NCBI RefSeq assembly: GCF_947242115.1 | Contig: NC_074712.1 | Location: forward strand, 17,760,666-17,824,665 | Length of the DNA: 64,000 nt | Reading direction: 5' to 3' | DNA from: Biomphalaria glabrata | Lineage: Eukaryota; Mollusca; Gastropoda; Planorbidae | Part shown: in pieces, positions 48,961-60,400 of the stretch | Position numbering within the stretch: the stretch's first letter is position 1 | Layout: every line of letters begins with the position of its first letter | The notes under the pieces: generated by a model | What the model saw: only the letters and a program-made list of their open reading frames with translations | Told to the model about the DNA's origin: nothing | The model's database searches: none | Translations under genes and position numbers: made by a program

Positions 48961-49675
48961 AAAAAGTATTTGAATATTTTTTGTTTGTTCTTTTTCTTCC
49001 TCTCGCTTGCTTTTTCAATGACTCACTATTCACGTGTTTAATGTACTCCTTAAGTTAAATCATCACTAGGTATAATAATTATGTAAGCATAGTGTAATTA
49101 TTTTATCCCACTTCGAAAGAGCCCAAGTTTTATATGAAACAAGGGCACGGCACAGAAGCGCCTGAGGGGAAATAAATTAAATGTTAAAATAACAAAGACA
49201 TAAAAATAGCTAAGTCCGACCATTTCCTATAAGTGCCGTGCCATTGCAGATAATTGTAAATTGATCCCAACTTTGATAATGATCACAATGTTACAATTAT
49301 ATTGTAGTATACGAGCTTAACAACTATTTTTACACATGCAACGTGAGAAGATAAAGACTTAAGTTGCAGCAGAGTTACAATCAATCACTTTCACCAGATT
49401 ACTTCAAAGCCTAATGTATACATAACTGACAAAAAAAAAGAGAAGTTCGATCCCGAATATTTAAAATCGAAACTGTTGGGCGATCAATACCTGCCACTCG
49501 GTGTTTAGTAGCCTGATGTTTGGTGTGCAGTCCTTTCATTTCACACAATATTTTGTTAAGTATTTTCTGATTGGTCTAACTCAGTGTGTGACTCCATTCT
49601 AACTGGTGGGAGTTTGGCTTTTATCAAAGTGTGGTGAGCACGTTGATTCACAGGGAGAGAGGTATCAACAATAAC

Positions 49676-49694
49676 ATGGATGTACATACAAAAG
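49676..49694 (+). CDS. Candidate first coding exon of the unrecognised gene
   Basis: ATGGATGTACATACAAAAG followed by GTAATT; reads MDVHTK and ends in phase 1, which fits the candidate exon at 52440 (MDVHTKDVVSYKELRNKSYE). Only phase and splice words support it. Confidence 0.25.
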
Positions 49695-49984
49695 GTAATT
49701 CACATCAAAATTGTATAGGCTTTAAGGCTACTCTTACTTTATCTTTCAACTTCTATTGGGCAAAAGGTGATGCGGAGAGATGTAGCTGACGGTCTGCTGT
49801 AAGGTGTGAAGACTCTTAAGAAATTCAATCTGTATCATTCCAGAAAAAAACGACTATCTCACTTTGAATATGAATACTTTAAGTATCGTACTGCTAAGAT
49901 ATAATATGTATACCTCAAGTATCGTGCTGCTCATGTTTAATGAATACCTAAAATATCGTGGTAAATATGAATAATACTGTAAGT

Positions 49985-50100
49985 ATGGGAACTTGGTGTC
50001 TGAGTGGGTAAGCAAATGGCTTCCGAACCGATGGCGCCCTTGAGTCCATCCAACTCTAAAAGACGCCGCGTCTGAAGGGTGCTCCGAGATCGGAGATTCC
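49985..50100 (+). mobile_element. SINE family 1 head fragment
   Basis: GTCTGAGTGGGTAAGC, then ATGGCTTCCGAACCGATGGC and TTGAGTCCATCCAACTCTAA, the same order as in the intact copy at 61725. Confidence 0.6.
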
Positions 50101-50439
50101 CTTGTCACCGTCAGCTTCGAAAACTAGATCAGTTCTCATAAACTAGAACTCGTTACTCAATATCTTTCAAGGCATCTATATGATACCAATTACCATGTAA
50201 GATCTCAACATGACATAATGAACTTAGCTGCACGAGGTTTCTGTAAATGACGTTGATTGTGTGACTGCGTGGCTGGACTTAGCTTTGAGAATGTCAAATG
50301 CTAGCACAACGAGTAACGTGATTCCAGAACAAATTAGAAAAGAAAAACTGTATTAGCTCGCAGTCTGAACTAAAATTCTAGCGATGTACAGTTCCTTGAC
50401 GAAATCAACAAAACATTTCATGGGAGAACAGAAAAACAA

Positions 50440-50981
50440 ATGAACAACAATCAATTTTCAGGCTTGATTGAGATGATGGCCGAAGTCGACCCAACCATGC
50501 AAGAACATCTTCGACAAATTAAGAACGTCGAAGCTCACGTCCATTACATCTGGCATAGGATTCAAAACGAACTTATGGACCTGATGGCATCAGAAGTAAA
50601 AGGGAACATTATTGATAAAATCAAAAAACTTGCTAAATATTTTTCTTCATCCTTGACTGCACGCCTGATGTTAGCCACAAAGAGCAGATGTCCCTTATAT
50701 TGCGTTATGTGGACGTATCAGATCCAAAAGTGAAGGTGCTGGAACACTTTATGAAATTTCTAGATGATGACGACGCAACAGGAAATGGTTTGTCAGAGGC
50801 TCTTCTCGCCGTGCTGGAGAACCTAGGCCTGCACATCGCCAATTGTCGTGGCCAGGGATACGACAGTTGTGCAGACATGAAGGGAAATCGCCAAGGAGTT
50901 CAAGCCCACATTATTCGCATGATCAGTCCGGCTTTTTACTCTCCTTGCGGCTGCCATAATCTTAACCTCCAGCGTGGTTAG
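50440..50981 (+). pseudogene. hAT-like transposase fragment (DUF4371/ZMYM1-like)
   Basis: DPTMQEHLRQIKNVEAHVHY and ELMASEVKGNIIDKIKKLAK-type text, then after one frame change DCTPDVSHKEQMSLILRYVD, GQGYDSCADMKGNRQGVQAH and FYSPCGCHNLNL. This order is typical of the N-terminal half of ZMYM1-like hAT transposases. The C-terminal half is missing. Ends and target-site duplication not found. Confidence 0.75.
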
Positions 50982-52439
50982 CAGAAATATTATTATCTTG
51001 TTTGTTGATACAAAATATTTGTGAATCATTATAGTTACGTTGATTAACCTTAAAAGGCATGCAGAACATTGTGTGATGTACGTAAACGGCCAATAGGACA
51101 GTACCTACCACCTACGTAAGGTACTATGTTTTGTAACAAAAAATAAGGCCTACAGCATTAGAAGCGGACGAGACGTAAGCCTGATGTGGTACGGTATATA
51201 TAGTCTACCTTTGCGGCTTAGGGCCCCGCATATGGCACTCGCCCAGGGCCCCGCGCACTGCTAAGGCCGCCTCTGGGCCAACATACCAGAAGGGGTGCGA
51301 CCTAATATAAATGTTGCTTAAAATATCAATAAGTAGCTTTTATCATGTAGATTTGGGACTAAATTTTGTTAACAAACTGTGATTTCTGAAAAAAAAAAGT
51401 GACCGCCCCCCCCCCCACTCGAAGAGTGCAATCGCCGGCTTTCCACCCCCCCCCCACACAAAATAGGCCAACATATTTGGGAAGGGGGGCAAAATCTATA
51501 AATTGGTTAAAATAGAAATAATTAGTATAACTTGTTAATATAAATATAGAGTTCGTATACAAATTGTGTGATTTCTCTAATAAAATTATTCCAAAAACTC
51601 TCCTTAACTCTCACCCCAGGATCTGCCAGCGAATAGATTCTAGTATAAAAAACATTATGCACCAAATTTAACTTTGGTTACTACTGCTCATCAATTATTG
51701 GATTAGACGAGGAAACAATTAGCAAAGGAAGCTAGCTTTCCATCCAGGTCTCTCGAATTAGAACCCTGGTAATGACTGGGTATTTTGTTTTTGCAAAGCT
51801 TACATCAACTCACTACGTAAGCCTCTCGGTCTGTGTGAATTCTTTGACATTGTTTTCTAGCATTTCCGATTCTCGGATCAAGGTGAAATTGTACACAATC
51901 TTCATTTTCAATGACAACATTTGAATTAATAAAAAAAATCAATTAGTTATTGGGAATAAATTGATTTTATTTTAAATAGAAAAAGGAGGGATGATAAAGT
52001 GTACAATATTGAGAGATATGATAGCGATTGACCTATTGAGCAATTTTGTTAACAATTTCATTTGTTTTGGCACAAAGCGGTGCGACCCCTACCCTCAATA
52101 TAAGCTTTATTTTTTTTAAAATTAATTAAAAAAAAAATTTTGCTTGTCTTTTTTTAACTTATTATTTTCATGTGTCCCAGCATATTTGAGATGCACCTGA
52201 CTTTCCTAAAAAACAGACAAACAACATAAACCTCAACAATTCACTAATATGTTTCAGATAAGATAACTGTAGGCATATAGGCCTACTCTTCATAAAATAA
52301 AAAACGCTACCTCATAGATGCATACCTTCTTCTCTCTTCTTCTTTATTTCCAAACTTTCCTTTTTTCAAAACATCACTCAGTTTTGTTTTCTTCCCATAT
52401 CATTTCGTATTGAATGGTTTATGAAGCCTCCACATTTAG
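50982..52439. other. No gene seen; repeats
   Basis: 51285-51560 resembles the C-run repeat at 13030-13560. 51800-52060 carries the GATTCTCGGATCAAGGTGAA dispersed repeat. Confidence 0.4.
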
Positions 52440-52603
52440 ATGTTGTGTCATACAAAGAATTAAGGAATAAAAGTTACGAAATAACATGCCACCTAGAAAA
52501 TAGTTACACTGACTTGTTGACGTCACATGTGGTCACTCGTCTTAATACCCTAGCCCAAGGTCATATCCCTAATGCTGAACAATTGAGGATTAACTGTAAC
52601 AAG
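52440..52603 (+). CDS. Candidate coding exon
   Basis: Between CACATTTAG and GTGTAC lies an open stretch reading DVVSYKELRNKSYEITCHLE, then NSYTDLLTSHVVTRLNTLAQ and AEQLRINCNK. It looks protein-like. It ends in phase 0, which fits a next exon beginning at ATG 52966 but not one beginning at 52917. Confidence 0.35.
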
Positions 52604-52965
52604 GTGTACATACTATTGAATAATAATTAAACCTTGTTTAAGAGGTGGTGTATATATATCACGGCCAAAGCCCGAAATCGGCCAATTATGCATATGCTAG
52701 TATCGTTTGTATATTACATATTAACTAGTGCAAAATAAAAGGACTTTTGAAGGATAGAAATAAAAGGTGTTTCTTTTGTAACAACGATCAACTGAAAACA
52801 ATATTTTATGTTCTTTGTGTATCCTTAAAAAACACAATCTAAAACATTTAATTTAACGCTTAAAGTATTAAATAAATGTGGAATTTGGAGCCTACTGTTT
52901 TTTTTTCTGTTCACAGTTTCAGTTTTCGATTGACTGGGTTAGGTTCGAAATTATCAAATTCTAAG

Positions 52966-54317
52966 ATGGCCCTAGTACCCAGTGCTGTGAATGCTTGGGG
53001 TAACGCCCCTGATCTCGACATAAGAAAAGCAAAGCTTCAACTAGAGAACGAGTTATTGAAGTTACAAGCTGTCAGAACAAACGAGGTAGGCTGTTTATAG
53101 TGGCAAGGTTAAGCTCCATTTACTGGTTTCACGAACACAAGGATTAACACCTAGATTTAGTGTTTTTAATAGTGTTTTTCATGTATAGTCTAAATGGCTA
53201 AATATAATATTGGTGGCCCTGTAATAAGAAGCTTACATCTAGATTATAAAAGTATAGTATACACCGATGAAGTACCAATTTGGATGAATTGGTAGTCGCA
53301 AAGTCCTCTTTTTTTTAATCACGATTCTCAGCATTTTATAAAGCTACATTAGCACCACCGACATACATTTAGACGAGTTTCATTTGCTATTTATGCTAAC
53401 GAATATGAGGGAAGTTCCAAAATCGTCACCCTCTCATTAGTTACTTACACGAAGAGAATTCACCATTTGAAAAGCCGACTACTGAGTATTGGGTGAGGCT
53501 TAGAGCCACATAGATCTGCATCTGTACTAACATGAGTCTCTTACTGTCGGCTACTATCATTGTATCTCAGATGTGTGATACCAGAAGGGGACTTCGATGT
53601 TACTCTTAAAGAAGTTTAACTTTTTAAAAAACAGGTTCTGATTATTGTTCATTTTCAGGTGCAGTTGAATCCAATACTTTTATCCAATCGTTTGGAGAGA
53701 GTGAGGCCTCATGCCAGTCTTCATTACTCTAGAGTTCAGCCCCCTTTGAAAGAAGTCGACAAAAACAAAAGTAATCAATTAGAAATTCTGTATTATGTGT
53801 ACATTTTCACCCTAGCGCATCAGTGCAACACTGTTTATGTTAACGTAATAAATGGAGTTCCAAATATGTCTTCCCTCATAAACAATAGTTTGTTATTTGT
53901 ATAACCACAAATACTCTACATGGTGTCAGAAGTGGATACGTACCAAGATAAATACTACACGCACACATATTATATACATCGTACTTACGTAAACAATTCG
54001 CATACATACAAACAAATAAGTATATAGTAGCTTTTCAGTTCGGTTATAATTAGCTGTGTATCTATACATAAAAAAGAATGCACTTCATAAAATATAGTAA
54101 TGTTTTATTTTGTTAGTTTTAGAGCGTATCACTGAAGTTGAACAAGTAACATAAACACAAAATCTTTAAAAAAAATTCACATTTATGACACTGTTATACA
54201 CAACAAAGAGCGATTGCTCATAATAACTGATGAATGATAGATCAAAAAGAAATATTTTTTTACCCAGCCCAAAAGTCACAATGATCATGGTTACGCCTAT
54301 GTATGAACCGACTCCTA

Positions 54318-54411
<94 letters not shown>

Positions 54412-57400
54412 TTCGTTACAAAAACCTGCAGCCACTCCTGAACACAATGAGCTTTTCAAAGGATTCTCAAATTGTGTGTTGAGGAGCAGATTTAGACCCC
54501 AAAATTTTGCAAAGGAATCTAGCGGAAAAGGGCAGTGTCCACATCTATCATGCCTATTACATCGGTTGGTTTTGGTGGCTATTCGGGGGCAAAGGTCAAC
54601 TAGGGCTTGTTGCAGGCCGGTGCACTGTTAAGTTTGGCCTCCTCACAAAATTTATCTTCCCACTAGATACAGTATTGATGTTGTGTATTGAAAAATTATA
54701 TCCGTGTTATATTCATAGATATAGTGTCGCAAATCAAATCTAGCAACCCAGCTAATGACTTCTACATAAAATGGTGCTCAAAATGTCCCTGAACGTCAAT
54801 TTTTATTCTTCCACTATTAACTATGTGGGAATTATCACTGACGTCAGTTCAAGATTTAGATCTTCAGATCAAATAACATTTTGAGATGTTTTTATTTTGA
54901 AAATTATAACGGTCAAACCTGAGTTTTCCATGTGTAACCAATTAACTAGTAATTGTTTTCCAAAAGAATATATCCAGGTTAAGTCTACTAAGAGCTTGCA
55001 AGATAGTTAGAAGAATTCTAAACAGTATTATTTTTGAACCTACGACCCCAGACTAGTTGTACTTATTCACTTCAAACATAAGAGTAACTTTTGTTTCCGC
55101 AGCGAAAGTGTGGTCAGATGAATCAATAGCACTACGTCAGTTATCTCATGTGAGTATTATAGAATAGTACGGTATACATTAATTAGAATAAGCAATGAAA
55201 TAATCCAATAATCACAAATATTTTTCTCCATACCTATTTTAAAATCTTCATTAAAATAGCACAAATTTGAGAATTTATGCAAATATAACTCAATTAAAAC
55301 ATAACTTAAAATTCTTAAAAAAAATAGTAATATTAAATGTAGATATTATTGGGGTACATATTAAAAATATCCAAACATCTAGTAGGGTCTACCAAGAACT
55401 GTTTTGATCTCATTTCATCCTCTCTTCACTATATGGCATTTTAAATGTGAAACCTTATATATATATTTTTTTTTCCTTACAAGACATGTATCAATTAAAA
55501 ATTAACCAATTTTTATGCCTACGGTCGAGTGTAGAAGGCGTTCTTAACAAATATAGACGACATGGCCTAAATTGTGCCGATGTGCCAAAACCCAAACTCA
55601 CAAATATAGATCTTTCGGTACATTCCGTGATGAGACGAACGCTTTCGGTACATTCCGTGATGAGACGAACGCTTTCGGTACATTCCGTGATGAGACGAAC
55701 GCTTTCGGTACATTCCGTGATGAGACGAACGCTTTCGGTACATTCCGTGATGAGACGAACGCTTTCGGTACATTCCGTGATGAGACGAACGCTTTCGGTA
55801 CATTCCGTGATGAGACGAACGCTTTCGGTACATTCCGTGATGAGACGAATGCTTTCGGTAAATCATCATGTTGTGTTTCTATGTTATGTTTAATATTTAA
55901 CATTCGATCAATTCCTCTAAATTAAATACTGATTACTTAAAACAAAAAGCAGTAAACAATTAGAGCGATCCACTGCCTACTCAAAAGTCTCAATTCCACT
56001 TTTTGGAAAAGTCATGACGTATTACAAGACAAGGGGCGGCTCCTTCTACCTGTCACCAAGTGAACTACACAATCTCAATGGATGTTGACTCATAAAGTCA
56101 TGACGTATTACAAGACAAGGGGCGGCTCCTTCTACCTGTCACCAAGCGAACTACACAATCTCAATGGATGTTGACTCATAAAGTCATGACGTATTACAAG
56201 ACAAGGGGCGGCTCCTTCTACCTGTCACCAAGTGAACTATACAAACTCAATGGATGTTGACTCATAAAGTCATGACGTATTACAAGACAAGGGGCGGCTC
56301 CTTCTACCTGTCACCAAGTGAACTACACAATCTCAATGGATGTTGACTCATAAAGTCGTCATAGACGATGAATAATTTGCACAGTTTCAACTTGATCTGA
56401 GAATAAGAAGTAGGAGAAATAACGTGGACACAAACTTACAGTCTCCAACTGGCACAAACACACAGGGCGAAAGGTGGTTGTTTATATGTAAGTTTTCATA
56501 TGTTAGAGAGAGAAAGAGGGCGTGGGGTAGACAAGAGAGAGAGAGAGAGAGACAGAGAGACACAGAGAGAGAGAGATGCTAACTTTAGCGATATAGTTTT
56601 CAAGTGTATTTAATTTTCTGTCCTCGACATATCAAGACCACAAGACGAGGTCCACGTGACGTCATCCTACCCAACTTAGTGAAACATCCTGTCCAGGTGA
56701 AACTTTGTCCAGTACCACTCACGGACACCATGTTTCATGAACGAAGGTAACCTATTTAGAACAATGATGGACATTATATTTTACGAACGAGAGTAAATTA
56801 TTTAGAACACTGATGGACATTATAGTTTATGAACGAGAGTAAATTATTTAGAACACTGAAGGACATTATATTTTACGAACGAGAGTAAATTATTTAGAAC
56901 AATGATGGACATTATATTTTACGAACTAGGGGTGCACCGGATAGTCCCTCCGGCTCCGGCTTCTGCCGAATATCCGGCATTTTTTACTATCCGGTGCTAT
57001 TCGGCTCCGGTCGGATATCACTACCGGATAGTAAACCGGATAGTAAAAAATACACCTATTTAATATGCATAAAGTGGACCTCGTTCCATTACTGTCTGTT
57101 ATAGAATGTATTAATGCTTATATGAAAACAAAATAATGTGCTTAAAAATAGAGCCATTATGAATATGCACCAAACTTTGTTTATTATAAAGACAAGGCGT
57201 GTTAATAACTTAATATAAATAGAGATGAAACTTTACATCATAAATGCGCTTTACATACAGAGCAGCAATGGCTGGCACTTTTTTCAATTTGTCTTGACCT
57301 TTGAGTAAGTTAGTTAACATGTTAAAATGCTACATTCCTTGACTACGTCATGCTGACCAGACGTCTGTCTAGCTGTGCGGGTATATCTCCAGAGGTAGAG

Positions 57401-60400
57401 ATGAACAACTCCCACCCCCTTTTATTTGTTTAGTCCATCACATTGAGTTTTTTATGGGTGGGTAACCACAAGTAAAATACGATGGACGTAGGTTTAATGT
57501 CAGCGTATTGACACTCTCTAGTGGTCACACCTTTCGAGGGAACTGAGTTTGTTTACTTAGTAGTTAATCTTTATTAGGGGGGGGGGCTGGACTACAAGAG
57601 CCACACCTCTAATGTAACCAGGTATATTTCTAGATGAACACTCCCTTCCCCTTTTATTTGTTTAGACCATCACATTGAGTTCATTGATCATTGATTGACA
57701 GGTGACCCCAAGTCAGATACGATGGACGTAGGTTTAATGTCAGCGTATTGACACACTAGTGGTCACACCTTTCGAGGGAACTGAGTTTGTTTACTTAGTA
57801 GTTAATCTTTATTAGGGGGGCTGGACTACAAGAGCCACACCTCTAATATAACCAGGTATATTTCTAGATGAACAACTCCCTTCCCCTTTTATTTGTTTAG
57901 CCCATCACATTGAGTTCATTGATTGACAGGTGACCCCAAGTCAGATACGATGGACGTAAGCACTCTCTAGAGATCACACGAGGGAACTAGATTTGTTATT
58001 GGGGGGGGGGGGTGGAGTAGACTTTACATTATAAATTCGTATTACATACGTAGCAGCGATGTCTGGCACATTTTAAAAGCTTGTCTTGACCTTTGAGTGG
58101 TCTTGTAAACACGTAATATTCCTTAACTACGTCACGCTGATAATCTGTCTAGATGTGCGAGTATATCTCCAGAGGTAGAGATGAGCACCCCCACCTCCTT
58201 TTGTTTGTTTAGTCCATAACATTGAGTTCACGGATAGGCAGCTGACCACATTAAGCCAGATGTCAACGTGTTGACACTTTCTAGAGGTCACATCTTATGA
58301 GGGAACTGAGTTTGTTTACTTGGAGTAGAATTTTTATTAGGGGCGGGACTACAAGCCAAATCTCTATAAGGTTAATCTGGTATGAGTTTGTTTATTATGA
58401 GATAGGTTGTCAATCAAGGGTCTGGTCCACAAACCAAATTGTTAAGACATATTGACACTGTCTAGAGGTCACTAGATGATGACACTAAGTTTGTTTACTT
58501 GGAGAGAAATGTCAATTAGGGCGCTGAACTACAGGACACATCCCTACATGTATTTTGTTACACAAGCCACGGGTATAAAAGTGGCTTGCATGGGCATTTA
58601 GTAAATTAAATAGTAATAATAATGGCTGATAAAAAGTCATCACTTATATGGCGTTACTTTAATGTCAAAACAATGGACTACTCTAAAGCAGTTTGCAATG
58701 CTTGTAAAATAGTAATGTCACGTGGTAAACCAGGCAAACCTAAAGACTTCTCAACCACCACTATGATTAGTCATCTACGCTCGAAACACCCAGACTTATT
58801 CAACGAAATGACTGCATTGAAATCAGCATCAAATAATATCACTGCCTGTGCCAGTACGTCTACGAGCTCCAGTGATTCGTCAAGCCTCACACACAAGCAG
58901 CAACCAGGGATTAAAGAGGTCTTAGACAAAGCTAAATTGTGGGATATTAATAGTGATAATGCTAAACGCATTCACTTGGCCATAGCAAAGATGATTGCAA
59001 CTGACATGGAACCTTACCAAGTAGTTGAGAAGCCTGGATTTATTGGACTTTTAAAAGTACTGGAGAAAAGATACACTGTGCCTAGTCGCAAATATTTTAC
59101 AGAACGTGTTATTCCAGATATCTACGACAATATTTCCTCAAAGCTTCGTGAAATGCTATCTGATGCTAAAAGCATCGCTTTCTCAACGGTCACTTGGACA
59201 GCTGATAATACCACCGAATCATATTTTGGTTTAACTGCCCATTGGTTGAATGAGTCATTTGACCGAAGCAGCTATGTTTTGCATTGTACAAAATTTAATG
59301 TCCAGCATACGGCTGCAAATTTGCTGTACTTAAGATATTTACTAAGCCATTATTTGTATTAGATACAAACCAGAAGCGGTTTGTGGCATTTAAAACACGA
59401 GCCTAATGACAAGTTGATGGTGTCAAATACATGAACACAAACATCTACCCACTATACAACTTAGATTGTACTTAAGAAAGATTTACGCTATAAAACCAAG
59501 AGTGAACTTTACCTTTGAAAGATTTACATTAGTTACATATATGTTTATATATTCTGCATGAGTTATCCCACATTCTATTTTACAATACATACGCACACAC
59601 CATCTCATGTTACAAAGATTAGTTTATGATAAGCATATCTGTAAAAAAAATGCTGTTCATTTTAATTTATCAATCAGTGATAGAGTTTAAAGTAAGAAAG
59701 TAAATAACAAAATAATATGAATATAGGTATGTTATATAGAAGATTTGCAAAAACTTCAGTAAAACGAGCTGTTAGAGTCATGTAGGTATCCGGCTCCGGC
59801 TCCGGCCGAATATCTAATTGTACTATCCGGTTATATCCGGCTCCGGCCGGATATCAGAAAGTACTATCCGGTGCACCCCTATTACGAACGAGAGTAAATT
59901 ATTTAGAACACTGATGGACATTATATTTTACGAACGAGAGTAAATTATTTAGAACACTGAAGGACATTATATTTTACGAACGAGAGTAAATTATTTAGAA
60001 CACTGATGGATATTATATTTTACGAACGAGAGTAAATTATTTAGAACACTGAAGGACATTATATTTTACGAACGAGAGTAAATTATTTAGAACACTGAAG
60101 GACATTATATTTTACGAACGAGAGTAAATTATTTAGAACACTGATGGATATTATATTTTACGAACGAGAGTAAATTATTTAGAACACTGAAGGACATTAT
60201 ATTTTACGAACGAGAGTAAATTATTTAGAACACTGATGGACAATATATTTTACGAACGAGAGTAAATTATTTAGAACACTGATGGACATTATATTTTACG
60301 AACGAGAGTAAATTATTTAGAACACTGATGGACATTATATTTTACGAACGAGAGTAAATTATTTAGAACACTGAAGGACATTATATTTTACGAACGAGAG

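Noticed and set aside
54166-54631. Frames with long IYIYIY stretches (also at 24446)
   Set aside because: Translations of (TA)n microsatellites.
55567-55925. Four overlapping open frames over the 30-bp array
   Set aside because: Period divisible by three; mutual shadows.
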